DNA from: Candidatus Roizmanbacteria bacterium
GTDB taxonomy: Bacteria; Patescibacteriota; Microgenomatia; UBA1406; GWC2-37-13
Length of the DNA: 64,000 nt
Direction: 5' to 3'
Assembly (NCBI GenBank): GCA_016215445.1
Contig: JACRJL010000003.1
Location: 90,924-154,923 of the forward strand
Shown here: positions 32,483 to 40,850 of the stretch, one piece after another
Position numbering within the stretch: the first letter of the stretch is position 1
Layout of the letters: every line of letters starts with the position of its first letter
Notes under the pieces: generated by a model
Database searches by the model: none
What the model was told of the DNA's origin: nothing
The model's input: only the letters and a program-made list of their open reading frames with translations
Made by a program: the position numbers and the translations under genes

Positions 32483-33091
32483 ATGGTTAATGTTCTTAAG
32501 CCGACGTTAAAAAAAATGAAAATTAAGAACAGCGAAATTGAAGATTTACTTGGCGCAAAAAAAGTTAACTTTCCTAAATATACGACTCAAATATTAAACT
32601 TAGCTAATAGAAATTCACAAGGTACTACTCCTAAGGTGGTCGGACAAATGAGTGAACTAATAAAACAATTTAGTGGAAAAGAATTAAATGAATGGGAAGA
32701 ATGGTATAAGAAAAAATATCCAGAATCAATTAAAAATGCGACAGATAAAGCTATACCGATGGTTAAAAAATTAAAAGAAGCAATTGCCAAAATAGACGAT
32801 AAATTAATAAAAGAGTGGGTTGAAGATCTAATTATTGTTAAAACATTTAGTGGACTAAAATTTCAAGAAGCTATATTAAAAAAAATATCTAAGCATTTAA
32901 GTAAACCTTATCGTTTATCCAACCCAAAAGAAGAAGCTAAGGGAATTGATGGATATATAGGTAAAATACCAGTAAGCATTAAACCTGATTCATTTAAACA
33001 TGAAAATAATTTGAATGAAGAGATTGATTTTAAAATAATTTTTTATTCTAAAAAAAAAGACGGTTTAACTATTGAATTTAATCTTGATTAA
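32483..33091 (+). CDS. MjaI-like type II restriction endonuclease
   Basis: The 202-residue protein contains NFPKYTTQILNLANRNSQGT, PKVVGQMSELI, WEEWYKKKYPE and WVEDLIIVKTFSGLKFQEAIL. I recall these blocks from the RE_MjaI family, whose type member cuts CTAG. An acidic GIDGYIGKIPVSIKPDS stretch may hold the catalytic D..xxK. It converges with an N4-cytosine type methyltransferase three bases away, completing a type II restriction-modification pair. The gene is much richer in A/T than the phosphorylase genes nearby, which fits recent transfer. Confidence 0.7.
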   Translation: MVNVLKPTLKKMKIKNSEIEDLLGAKKVNFPKYTTQILNLANRNSQGTTPKVVGQMSELIKQFSGKELNEWEEWYKKKYPESIKNATDKAIPMVKKLKEAIAKIDDKLIKEWVEDLIIVKTFSGLKFQEAILKKISKHLSKPYRLSNPKEEAKGIDGYIGKIPVSIKPDSFKHENNLNEEIDFKIIFYSKKKDGLTIEFNLD

Positions 33092-33093
33092 GT

Positions 33094-34134
33094 TTATTTA
33101 TAACTAACTTCATAAATATTATTTTTTAATTTTTCAATTTGAGCTATTTTATTTAGTACTATTTCTTCTTCTGGATTAGATACTACTGAAAAACCATATT
33201 TTTTGTTCCTATGTTTGAATTCTTTTCCTTTCCGTTTATTCAAAAATTCTTCGTGTTCTTTAATTCTTTTATCTATTGCTTTATTAGAAATATTAATTAC
33301 ATTATTAAAAGTTTTGTTTATAATGTTCGAAAAATCCTTTTCAATTTCAATACCGACACTATTTCTTTCAGAAACCATTGCAGCCAACGATGTTGTACCT
33401 GTGCCTAAAAATGGATCTAATATAGTATCTCCTTTTACTGAATACATATTTATTAATCTGTAGACTAATTCAAACGGAAAAGCGGCGCTTCTTTTTCTCG
33501 TTTCTTTATCTAATAATTTTTGATTAGTTCCTTTTATATCAAACCAAATATCAGAAAACCATAAATTTCTTTCTTCCCAAAAAAAAGAGCTTTCCCTTCT
33601 ATTTAGTTTTTGATCTTTTGTCTTAAATAATCTTTTACTATTTTTTCTAAATATTAAAATATATTCATGCTCTAGTGTTACATATGCACCAACAGGAAGC
33701 ATTCCAGAGCCCATAAATTTATTAGGAGCATTAGTTTGTTTTCTCCATATTATTGCAGGCAAGATTTCAAAGCCAATGCCAAAACAATAATTAATTATTC
33801 TTGAATGATTAGGATAAAGTTGAAAGTTACTATTTAAAGTTCTCGTTGCGTCACCAATATTAATACATGCAATAGCGCCGGGTTTTAAGACTCTATATAA
33901 CTCGCTCCATACTTTGTCAAGTTCCTTGTGCATTAATTGAAAAGCACTTTTTCCATCATTTTGTTCTAATTTCTTTTCCATCATTTTGTTTTGTTTATTA
34001 AACATTTTGTCCCACATACTTATCATTGGATAAGGAGGAGATGTGACAACTAAATCAACGCTGTTAGATTTTAAATAATCCATTTTTCTAGCGTCTTTAT
34101 AAAGAATGCTATGGTTTGTATTTTTATTATTCAT
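33094..34134 (-). CDS. Type II DNA methyltransferase (cytosine-N4 type), MjaI-like
   Basis: The 346-residue enzyme is a beta-class DNA methyltransferase. The catalytic motif IV VVTSPPYPMISMWDKMF comes first, and the SAM-binding motif I DPFLGTGTTSLAA comes later (about 240-252). SPPY is typical for N4-cytosine methylation. It would protect the host from the adjacent MjaI-like nuclease, probably at the same site. The C-terminal 90 residues are a lysine-rich extension. A perfect 19-base palindrome lies directly before its start and may control it. Confidence 0.82.
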   Translation of the reverse strand: MNNKNTNHSILYKDARKMDYLKSNSVDLVVTSPPYPMISMWDKMFNKQNKMMEKKLEQNDGKSAFQLMHKELDKVWSELYRVLKPGAIACINIGDATRTLNSNFQLYPNHSRIINYCFGIGFEILPAIIWRKQTNAPNKFMGSGMLPVGAYVTLEHEYILIFRKNSKRLFKTKDQKLNRRESSFFWEERNLWFSDIWFDIKGTNQKLLDKETRKRSAAFPFELVYRLINMYSVKGDTILDPFLGTGTTSLAAMVSERNSVGIEIEKDFSNIINKTFNNVINISNKAIDKRIKEHEEFLNKRKGKEFKHRNKKYGFSVVSNPEEEIVLNKIAQIEKLKNNIYEVSYK

Positions 34135-34143
34135 AGTTTATGC

Positions 34144-34162
34144 AGTATATAATTTATATACT
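34144..34162. promoter_or_regulatory. Perfect 19-base palindrome before the methyltransferase
   Basis: AGTATATAA-T-TTATATACT reads identically on both strands. On the minus strand it contains a TATACT -10-like box nine bases from the methyltransferase ATG. It is a candidate operator for self-control of the modification gene. Confidence 0.55.
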
Positions 34163-34314
34163 AAAAACACTATTTTTTCTACACTAGTTCTCATAACATA
34201 TTCAATATAAATAAACCTGAAAATTCTTTATAATCTCACTGCAATATTAGACTGGAATTATTACCCTTTTTCTCTTGCAAAGCTTCAAAAAAGGAGTATA
34301 ACTGTCTCAAAAAT

Positions 34315-35250
34315 ATGGAAGATAAAATTACATATAGGAATTTATTAATGAAAATGAAGAAAATTAAAAAGAATTTAATAAAGTTGAAACATTGGAAAAA
34401 TAGCGCAAGGTTTGATTTGAACATTAATTTACTTGAAGAATTAACATTATCATTTGAAAATAACAGTTTACCCTACTTTTTAAATCAAAAAAATAAAAAT
34501 GGTGAATGTATCTTTATGTTAAAAGAAGTAAGGGAATTTGTTTCTGTTTTCGAAATTCTATTTTTGTATTTTGAAAAATTAGATAAAGAAAGCACTCAAG
34601 AATTAAATAATAAAATTGAGCATATACTAAGTGGGCCACAATTCACTTCAAAGGAAACTTTTATTAACAGCAAATCGAGAGACTATTTATTTGAAATAGT
34701 AATGGCAGCTGAATTTTTTAAACTTGGCGCAGAAATACAATTCAGGGTACATCCAGATGTATTGTTAAAAACAGCTAATGATTATATGGTTGAATGTAAG
34801 AGAATATTATTTGGTGATAACGAATTTAAAAGATTAACTGGATTATCGTTAGAGGCCTGTAAACAATTATTCAATTCTAAAAAAAATACAGGAATAAAAA
34901 TGGGAATAATTGCTTTAGATATAAGTTCAATTTTTGAACAAGGTAGATTTTTACTAAAAGCTAAAAATGAAAGAGAAGTCTTCTATAGGGTTCAGACAGA
35001 TATGCAAAATTTACATGTAATTTTATTACATAATAATAGAATTCTAGATTATGCTAATAGAGGTTTATTAACTGCATCCGTTTTGTATACATCAGTTGTT
35101 ACTGACATAGGAAATAAAGAACTATCTTGGGCAAATCAAAAATCAATTCTAGCTTTTTCGGGTCAAAATCCTAATAGAGCAAGAAAATTCTTAAATGATT
35201 TTTATAAACAAAGCAATGCTGACGATCTTGATAAAGTTTTGACTTATTAA
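34315..35250 (+). CDS. PD-(D/E)XK-like nuclease-fold protein of unknown role
   Basis: In the 311-residue protein the segment RDYLFEIVMAAEFFKLGAEI, PDVLLKTANDYMVECKRI (about 122-163) has the E...D...ExK spacing of PD-(D/E)XK nucleases. The remainder is helical. It stands in the same AT-rich island as the MjaI-like pair, so it may be an accessory defence nuclease, but no methylase or specificity gene goes with it directly. A TTGCAA-16-TATAAC promoter precedes the ATG by about eleven bases. I do not recognise the wider family. Confidence 0.55.
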   Translation: MEDKITYRNLLMKMKKIKKNLIKLKHWKNSARFDLNINLLEELTLSFENNSLPYFLNQKNKNGECIFMLKEVREFVSVFEILFLYFEKLDKESTQELNNKIEHILSGPQFTSKETFINSKSRDYLFEIVMAAEFFKLGAEIQFRVHPDVLLKTANDYMVECKRILFGDNEFKRLTGLSLEACKQLFNSKKNTGIKMGIIALDISSIFEQGRFLLKAKNEREVFYRVQTDMQNLHVILLHNNRILDYANRGLLTASVLYTSVVTDIGNKELSWANQKSILAFSGQNPNRARKFLNDFYKQSNADDLDKVLTY

Positions 35251-35289
35251 AATAAAAATATTCCTACCTCTAAAATGTAAAGTGTTCTA

Positions 35290-35311
35290 TTTCTACCTCT
35301 TAGGTATAAAA
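35290..35311 (+). repeat. Dispersed palindromic motif, copy 1
   Basis: TTTCTACCTCTTAGGTATAAAA: the pair TACCT/AGGTA flanks CTT and is followed by TAAAA. The other three copies have CACCT/AGGTG, so the outer base pair changed on both sides. A degenerate half copy lies at 35261. Confidence 0.55.
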
Positions 35312-35328
35312 CTTTAAATTTTATCTTA

Positions 35329-36021
35329 CTAATGAGTAAGATATCTTATATTTGCTTGTAGAAATGCAAACATATTTAAAGAACCTTTTCTTACTAATTC
35401 CGGTTGGGAAAGTTCTTGACTAGCTATTTCAATAATATTATTCTTTGTAGCTCTTTTTCCTTGTAATCGATACTGATAAAAAGAACTCATAATCCAAGAC
35501 AAAAATCTTAATTTCTCATCGGATCTCGCGACATCAAACTTTTCGGGTTTAGATGGATTATAAGGATCGACGATTAGTATTTCCGAAGGAGAGTTCTTTA
35601 CAACTACAACGGCATGGGTAATAAGTTTTCCGGTTGCGTCTTTCATGTCTGAAGCGGTTAAGGAAGGAATGATTGACCCTTTTTTTTTAGAAAAATGGGT
35701 AGAAATATTTTGCAGAATTGGTGATTGATCCAATATAACGCTTATGTCATTCACCATTTCATCAACATGAATATGTTCTTCAGTCGGGAAATAACTTTTC
35801 ATCCTGAATCCATATTCTTGTGCGAGTTCTTGAAAGTCAGACGTTTGAAGAGGGATTCTTGTCATCATAACTCTATCGACCAGTTTTTTGCCTACTTGAG
35901 GATCTATTGGAACTCCAGCTAACTTTAACCAGTTGAAAGCGCTGACAGCACTACATGTTACCTGAATGTGTGAAGGCTGTCTCATAAGATCTCCATATGG
36001 AAATCTTCCGTTTTCCGCCAT
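35329..36021 (-). CDS. C39-like cysteine peptidase-fold protein, cytosolic
   Basis: The 230-residue protein has QVTCSAVSAFNWLKLAG (Gln 20, Cys 23), THAVVVVKN with the His and ILIVDPYNPSKP with the Asp or Asn. These are in the order of the papain-like C39 peptidases that usually process or remove leader peptides. There is no signal peptide or transporter fusion. No candidate substrate gene with a double-glycine leader is adjacent. Function is inferred from fold motifs only. Confidence 0.55.
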   Translation of the reverse strand: MAENGRFPYGDLMRQPSHIQVTCSAVSAFNWLKLAGVPIDPQVGKKLVDRVMMTRIPLQTSDFQELAQEYGFRMKSYFPTEEHIHVDEMVNDISVILDQSPILQNISTHFSKKKGSIIPSLTASDMKDATGKLITHAVVVVKNSPSEILIVDPYNPSKPEKFDVARSDEKLRFLSWIMSSFYQYRLQGKRATKNNIIEIASQELSQPELVRKGSLNMFAFLQANIRYLTH

Positions 36022-36132
36022 ATTACAGTCTAAATATTAGCACAAATTTTTTAAAAGGTCTCAAGGACAAACGCTTTAATTAATTAAAGTCAACCGTTTG
36101 ACTTCTCCTAGTTATTTTGAAAAAATAGAAGC

Positions 36133-36375
36133 ATGATTGGTGGAGAAGGAGCGCCGGTACCAGTAAAGCCGACTCCGATAAAAAAATCAGGAGGGGAAGC
36201 GATCCCTCTTACATCGGATCAAGCTGTTAAAGTAGTTGATAGTATAGAAAAAAAAGGAGTGACACCATTCACTCCTCAGGAACTAGACCAGTTAGTGAAA
36301 AGCCTTCCTCCAGAGACTCCGATGTCAGAAGTTCTGGAGATTTTGAAAAAAACAAGGAAGAAAAATAAAGCATAA
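36133..36375 (+). CDS. Small unknown protein (80 residues)
   Basis: This short gene has a proline- and glycine-rich N-terminus (GGEGAPVPVKPTPIKKSGGE) followed by two predicted helices around a TPFTPQELDQLVKSLPPETP linker. The ATG is a few bases after an AT-rich -10-like box. The composition suggests a soluble adaptor or a short helix-loop-helix domain. I do not recognise it. Confidence 0.45.
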   Translation: MIGGEGAPVPVKPTPIKKSGGEAIPLTSDQAVKVVDSIEKKGVTPFTPQELDQLVKSLPPETPMSEVLEILKKTRKKNKA

Positions 36376-36417
36376 TATCTTTTTCTAAGTCAGTTGATAA
36401 AATCATTGTAATTTTTA

Positions 36418-36446
36418 TTGAATTTTAAGGGGGAAAATAGTAAAAT
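36418..36446 (+). promoter_or_regulatory. Promoter of nucleoside phosphorylase copy B
   Basis: TTGAAT (36418-36423), 17 bases, TAAAAT (36441-36446), then ten bases to ATG 36457. The stretch from the -35 box to the start codon is strongly similar to the promoter at 39133-39161. Confidence 0.78.
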
Positions 36447-36456
36447 AGGTTGCTAT

Positions 36457-37524
36457 ATGGCTAATATTCTAACTGAATGGTTAAGGAGAAAACCGGAAAT
36501 AATTAGGGTTCCGGAAGAAAGGAGTCCGGGGTACAGGAAATGGATAGAAAACGGGGCGAAAAGACTTCGCAAGGAACTTCCTTTTAAAGGGCCGGCTGAC
36601 GTCTCCATTACTCTTGGTTCAGGTATATCGGCTGATTCGTTATTGAGTTTCATGGATTTGAGGGATGTCCGTCATATTTCCTATGAGGATATCGGCCTTC
36701 CGATTGGGTTCAACCAGAATCATAAAAAAGAAATCATCGCCGGAATCACTCCCGAGGGAAAAAAAGTCATACTTGTCAACGGCAGGACTCACGCCTATGA
36801 ACTGCCAGAAGGCGGATTAAAAACCCGGACCTGGGGAAATCTGGAAAGAATGGAGTTGGCGACAGGATATATCGCGATGCTCAATGAAATCGGAGTCGAA
36901 AATATGATTCTGACCTGCGCCGCCGGAGGAATCAACCACCCGATGAAGGACGGCGACCCGAAACCCTTTGACCCAGACAAACTGCCGGTAATTAGCTTGA
37001 TAGGTGCTGACTTGAACGACGCCTATCCTTCGCCGAATCTCGGCCACTATAAATCTAGAAAAAAAGACTTCTTTGGTTTGAAAGATGCCGACCAGGATCT
37101 GATGGCGATGTTTGGTCAGAGCATGATTGACACCGGAGAAAAAGGAGAAATTCCAGTTGTCTATTACATCACCAGTAAATCGACGCCAAACTTCGAGGAC
37201 AAGGGCGTCGTCTATGATGCGGCCTTTAAAGGTGGGGATGTAGTCGGCATGTCTTTTTCCTATGAAAAAGAGTTCATCAGCGGTATGGACAAGATCGGCC
37301 GGTTCATGGGCATCGCCGTCGTCACCAACCCGGTGGAACTGGTTTATACCAATCCGTCTCCATTCAGGACAATGCCATCGATATCGATCAATGAAATAAG
37401 ACAGCATAAACCGCAGGAATTTAAACTCGCCTTTCATGCTTCCGATGAAGAAGTTAGGAAGATGGGTAAACTCGCCAACGAAAGGCTGGGAAAAGGTTTG
37501 ACGCAGATGGTCAAAATCTTATAA
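36457..37524 (+). CDS. Purine nucleoside phosphorylase family protein, copy B
   Basis: The 355-residue paralogue of the gene at 29622-30677 keeps more of the PNP signature. It has SITLGSGISADSLLSF, ISYEDIGLPIG, NGRTHAYELPEGG, NMILTCAAGGINHPMKDGD, DVVGMSFSYE and a GIAVVTNPVEL strand. It should split a purine nucleoside with phosphate. The intact GRTH and AAGGINHP motifs make it the better candidate for true activity. The start is set by the promoter directly upstream; the frame extends 13 codons further but through the promoter. It precedes a pyrimidine nucleoside phosphorylase, giving a nucleoside salvage group. Confidence 0.8.
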   Translation: MANILTEWLRRKPEIIRVPEERSPGYRKWIENGAKRLRKELPFKGPADVSITLGSGISADSLLSFMDLRDVRHISYEDIGLPIGFNQNHKKEIIAGITPEGKKVILVNGRTHAYELPEGGLKTRTWGNLERMELATGYIAMLNEIGVENMILTCAAGGINHPMKDGDPKPFDPDKLPVISLIGADLNDAYPSPNLGHYKSRKKDFFGLKDADQDLMAMFGQSMIDTGEKGEIPVVYYITSKSTPNFEDKGVVYDAAFKGGDVVGMSFSYEKEFISGMDKIGRFMGIAVVTNPVELVYTNPSPFRTMPSISINEIRQHKPQEFKLAFHASDEEVRKMGKLANERLGKGLTQMVKIL

Positions 37525-37540
37525 ATAGCAAATGTAGTTT

Positions 37541-37560
37541 TTCCACCTTTGAGGTGTAAA
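37541..37560 (+). repeat. Dispersed palindromic motif, copy 2
   Basis: TTCCACCTTTGAGGTGTAAA, with CACCT (37544-37548) pairing with AGGTG (37552-37556). It lies between the stop codon of nucleoside phosphorylase copy B and the next promoter. Confidence 0.55.
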
Positions 37561-37598
37561 AGTTTAATTAACTTCAAAATTTGATTTAGGTCCTTGTA

Positions 37599-37627
37599 TT
37601 GACTTTTTTTGAAAGAATATGTAGAAT
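37599..37627 (+). promoter_or_regulatory. Promoter of the pyrimidine nucleoside phosphorylase gene
   Basis: TTGACT (37599-37604), 17 bases, TAGAAT (37622-37627), then eleven bases to ATG 37639. It rules out the longer in-frame start at 37609. Confidence 0.8.
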
Positions 37628-37638
37628 CTGACCTAAAT

Positions 37639-39102
37639 ATGGCAGCCAGACCAGGTCCGGAGCAAGTCTTATCCCTAAGATCTTCTTCATTAAGACAAGA
37701 ACTTATTGATTATTCAAAAAATAGAGAATTGAAAGCACAGTTGATGACAGAGCTCAATTTTGGCAATTTTGTAGAAAAAACCAAAAGAGGTGAACCTTTA
37801 ACTCAAAGAGAACTATTCGGTTTTGTCACAAAAGCGACTTATGACAATCTTCCTGATATTCATTTGACCGCTTGGCTGATGGCGGTGACGATGAGAAAAC
37901 CTCCCCTTCAACCTCTGACGAAAGAGGAGATAACCAATCTTACCTTGGCAATGGCGGCTTCCGGCGACATACTCAATCTCGACGAATTCGGCATCGTCAC
38001 CGATAAACATTCATCAGGTGGTGTCGGCGACAAAACCACTTTGGTCGTTGCTCCGATCGTTGCCGCGACGGGAATAACCGTCGCAAAAATGTCCGGAAGA
38101 GGGTTGGGTCATACGGGCGGGACTTTAGACAAGTTGGAATCGATCCCGACTCCAGGTGGTATGGTCCCGGGAATGAGGGTAAATCTTTCGGAAAACCAGT
38201 TCAAAAAACAGGCAGAGGAAATAGGAATAGTTGTGACCGGCCAGACCGGGACAATGGCTCCAGCTGATAAAAAAATCTATGCGGTGAGGGATGCAACATG
38301 GACCGTCGACAGCATACCTTTGATAGCCGCATCGATCATGAGCAAAAAAATCGCCAGTGGTTCAAACCATCTGGTGCTCGACGTAAAAGTCGGCGAGGGC
38401 GCTTTTATGAAAACTTTAGAGGACGCCCGCGAGCTGGCCAAAACCATGGTCGAAATCGGGGAAATGGTCGGCATGACAGTCGTTGCCGAGATAACCAACA
38501 TGAACCAACCGCTAGGAGAAGCCGTAGGCAATGCATTGGAAGTATTCGAAGCAATCAATACATTAAAGGGTCGTGGCCCGGATGATTTCCGAGAGCACTG
38601 CATAGAAACGGCAGCCAGAATGATTTTGATTTCCGGAAAAGCGGAGAATATGGATGAGGCAATTACAATTGCTCAAAGAACAATCGATGAGGGAACAGCT
38701 CTTGAAAAGTTCAGACAGATGGTCAAAGCTCAGGGAGGCGACGAAAGAGTGATAGACGACCCGAAAGTATTAATGGGAAATGTCAAGGTGACTCCAGTCT
38801 ACTTCGAAGGCGATGACGGGTATATAAGTAACGTAAATCCGATGGAAATCGGTCTGGCTGTTAAAAAACTTGGCGGAGGAAGGGAGCTACCCGAAGATAA
38901 CATTGATCATTCCGTTGGTATGATAGTTAAGGCCAAGGTTGGTAAACCGATTAAAAAAGGCGATTTACTAGGTTATATCTATTCGAGTTCTTCTCAAAAA
39001 CCAGAGGAGGCAATTAATTCATTAATAAAATCCGTTACGACTAGTTCTCAACCAGTTGAAATTCCCAAAGTCACTTTGGAAACTTATCCTCCACAAATTT
39101 AA
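37639..39102 (+). CDS. deoA: Pyrimidine nucleoside (thymidine) phosphorylase
   Basis: The enzyme of about 487 residues carries the full family core: TDKHSSGGVGDKTTLV (phosphate binding), KMSGRGLGHTGGTLDKLES, GQTGTMAPADKKIYAVRDAT, and the SIMSKKIASG and LDVKVGEGAFMK segments. It cleaves thymidine, uridine or deoxyuridine with phosphate. A 40-residue N-terminal extension precedes the usual start. CPR often carry the related AMP phosphorylase of the nucleotide-to-RuBisCO path; the motifs here read like bacterial pyrimidine enzymes, but AMP phosphorylase is not fully excluded. It neighbours a purine phosphorylase homologue. Confidence 0.88.
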   Translation: MAARPGPEQVLSLRSSSLRQELIDYSKNRELKAQLMTELNFGNFVEKTKRGEPLTQRELFGFVTKATYDNLPDIHLTAWLMAVTMRKPPLQPLTKEEITNLTLAMAASGDILNLDEFGIVTDKHSSGGVGDKTTLVVAPIVAATGITVAKMSGRGLGHTGGTLDKLESIPTPGGMVPGMRVNLSENQFKKQAEEIGIVVTGQTGTMAPADKKIYAVRDATWTVDSIPLIAASIMSKKIASGSNHLVLDVKVGEGAFMKTLEDARELAKTMVEIGEMVGMTVVAEITNMNQPLGEAVGNALEVFEAINTLKGRGPDDFREHCIETAARMILISGKAENMDEAITIAQRTIDEGTALEKFRQMVKAQGGDERVIDDPKVLMGNVKVTPVYFEGDDGYISNVNPMEIGLAVKKLGGGRELPEDNIDHSVGMIVKAKVGKPIKKGDLLGYIYSSSSQKPEEAINSLIKSVTTSSQPVEIPKVTLETYPPQI

Positions 39103-39108
39103 AAATCT

Positions 39109-39131
39109 CCAAAATCTTAATTTGGGTTTTT
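39109..39131 (+). terminator. Weak terminator after deoA
   Basis: CCAAA (39109-39113) can pair with TTTGG (39121-39125), followed by GTTTTT. The stem is short, but the position seven bases after the stop codon fits. Confidence 0.4.
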
Positions 39132-39132
39132 A

Positions 39133-39161
39133 TTGAATTTCCGATAGAAAAATAGTAGAAT
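39133..39161 (+). promoter_or_regulatory. Promoter of the 39172 gene
   Basis: TTGAAT (39133-39138), 17 bases, TAGAAT (39156-39161), then ten bases to ATG 39172. It is nearly a copy of the promoter at 36418-36446, including the ATATGGCTA around the start codon. Confidence 0.78.
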
Positions 39162-39171
39162 AGATTGTTAT

Positions 39172-39870
39172 ATGGCTATATCTTCGGAAGAATTCAGAAA
39201 ACAAATTGCCGAACAGTTGGAGATCTCCGGATCAGAGGATATCGGGTTATTGGCGATCGCCCTTAAACAGTTCAATTTTGCCGGCCGGGAAGATAAGGAA
39301 TTGAGTAGGGACATGAAATTATATAGAGAATTTGCCAATGCCAACGGCATGTCTTTTATGGAGTTATATCTTTTAAACGAAATCTTCACTGCCCTTGACG
39401 GCCAAGACAGAAAAGAATTTTTACTTGATCCTGAACAGTTTATTCCCAACTTCTCACTTCTTGGTGAGTTTGGTCGAGCACTTGAAGGATATGATGAAAA
39501 TGAATTAGTCCGTCTAAATCATATTATAGAAGTCAAACCAGAAGAGAGCGAGTTATTAATGCCATTATTAGAAGGAGATGAAAAAGATCTTGGTCTGGCT
39601 GTAATAAATTCTTTACCACCTAAATCAGAAAAATTAAAAGATGTAATAATTCCTTATTTGTCAGCAGCCGCCCACAGGTCAACTACGGCGATTGCCACCG
39701 AAAGATTTACAGTAGTGGGGACGTCGCCGTCTTTTAAAATAGCGCCGGTCGGGGCTGTTTATGAAATAGTAATAGGAGGTTCTTCGGAAACATTCATCAA
39801 TAAATTTCTGATCCCGCATTCTTCCCAGATGCTGACGATAAGCTATTTAAAAGAAAGAGCCAAAAAATAA
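39172..39870 (+). CDS. Unknown protein (232 residues)
   Basis: The acidic soluble protein has a helical N-terminal half (to about residue 150) and a beta-rich C-terminal part with FTVVGTSPSFKIAPVGAVYEIVIGG. It has no signal peptide or membrane helix and no motif I recognise. It shares its promoter sequence with nucleoside phosphorylase copy B, so the two may respond together. A role in the salvage group is only a suggestion from that. Confidence 0.5.
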   Translation: MAISSEEFRKQIAEQLEISGSEDIGLLAIALKQFNFAGREDKELSRDMKLYREFANANGMSFMELYLLNEIFTALDGQDRKEFLLDPEQFIPNFSLLGEFGRALEGYDENELVRLNHIIEVKPEESELLMPLLEGDEKDLGLAVINSLPPKSEKLKDVIIPYLSAAAHRSTTAIATERFTVVGTSPSFKIAPVGAVYEIVIGGSSETFINKFLIPHSSQMLTISYLKERAKK

Positions 39871-39907
39871 AATGTGTAGCATATAAATTTGTTAAACTTT
39901 CATAGTT

Positions 39908-40255
39908 ATGTCTCAACGTCGTAGACATTCAAAACAATTTATCGGGAAAAGAGGCGGAGGTGGGGAAAGAGAAGGAGGAAGAGTGCCTGAGGAAAAAAGT
40001 GACTTACTTCACTTGGGATTTTCATGCAACTTGTGTATGCACCACAGGACAGTTCTTATTCATCTTAATACCGGTAATACCGCTGATTTCAAGTCGGGTC
40101 TGCACCCGGAGAAAGGAGATCAGCACGTCAAATATAGAATCATTATTCTTCCCTCTGCGACGCAGGACGATATTTTTAAAGCAGTCGGCGAGGCGCACCG
40201 GTTGACGGTTCACCCGAATTCTCCAAGAGTTGATGTGGTTAATGTAATGAACTAA
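39908..40255 (+). CDS. Unknown small basic protein (115 residues)
   Basis: The N-terminus is basic and glycine-rich (RRRHSKQFIGKRGGGGEREG). It is followed by a compact domain with LGFSCNLCMHHRTVLIHL, in which a CNLCMHH cluster could bind a metal, and a KYRIIILPSATQDDIFKAV strand-helix unit. I recognise no family. An antisense open frame over the same bases is much less convincing. About 180 bases after it contain no gene I can support, apart from the promoter of the next one. Confidence 0.45.
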   Translation: MSQRRRHSKQFIGKRGGGGEREGGRVPEEKSDLLHLGFSCNLCMHHRTVLIHLNTGNTADFKSGLHPEKGDQHVKYRIIILPSATQDDIFKAVGEAHRLTVHPNSPRVDVVNVMN

Positions 40256-40439
40256 ATTAAAGGATATATTGTTACTGACAAAAATTCTTCCTCCCAATAC
40301 TTCTTGATTAGCCATAAGTTTCCGATTATACTTTACTATAGGATCTTTTTCAATTTCAAAGAACAAACTTCAAAATGACACATTCTCAAGCAATAGTGGA
40401 AAGCTAATCAAGGGACAAAAATTCTACTATAATGAAATT

Positions 40440-40850
40440 ATGACAAATAATTTTACCGCGATTACGGAATTGGTGGAGAAACACAAAAAAAGCCAGGTCA
40501 GTTTGCCCAAAGAGGCGGAACCTTTGGCTGCGGAAAAATTTGAGATAAAAGAAGTCGTTGAACATAAAGTAGAGGACGAGGTTAGACCTTACGTTTCTCC
40601 TCGCCAGGATACGATCGAACTGCCACCTGATTTGAAAAAAATGGGCCTTCACGCTACCTCATCAACCCAATTTTCTTCGTACCAGAATATTAAATTACCT
40701 TTGAGTGACGAAAAAATAGTGGTCGGCATGCACGCTCCTGTAACTTCGTCAATCAGATGGTTGGCGGCATTTGCAATCTATCTTTTAGCAAGAGTTCATT
40801 TAGGGTTGAAAGTAGTTCATGGCAAGGTCATTCGGGTTTTACGGTCTTGA
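40440..40850 (+). CDS. Conserved small protein, possibly DUF5660-like
   Basis: The 136-residue protein has a charged N-terminal half (SQVSLPKEAEPLAAEKFEIK). A middle segment PRQDTIELPPDLKKMGL follows, with IKLPLSDEKIVVGMHAP after it and a C-terminal hydrophobic helix (about 103-125). I associate this pattern with DUF5660, seen mainly in Microgenomates, but cannot confirm it. A TATAAT box lies six bases before the ATG. Its 3' end overlaps the convergent thioredoxin gene by 23 bases. Confidence 0.5.
   Translation: MTNNFTAITELVEKHKKSQVSLPKEAEPLAAEKFEIKEVVEHKVEDEVRPYVSPRQDTIELPPDLKKMGLHATSSTQFSSYQNIKLPLSDEKIVVGMHAPVTSSIRWLAAFAIYLLARVHLGLKVVHGKVIRVLRS

Noticed and set aside
36817..37437. 206-codon open frame on the minus strand opposite nucleoside phosphorylase copy B
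   Set aside because: The plus-strand protein has clear family motifs and a promoter. The antisense frame has no family resemblance and comes from codon bias of the real gene.
40022..40366. 114-codon minus-strand frame overlapping the 115-residue protein at 39908
   Set aside because: The plus-strand gene has a better start and composition. The minus frame lacks a promoter or motif. Neither is certain, so the plus gene got only modest confidence.
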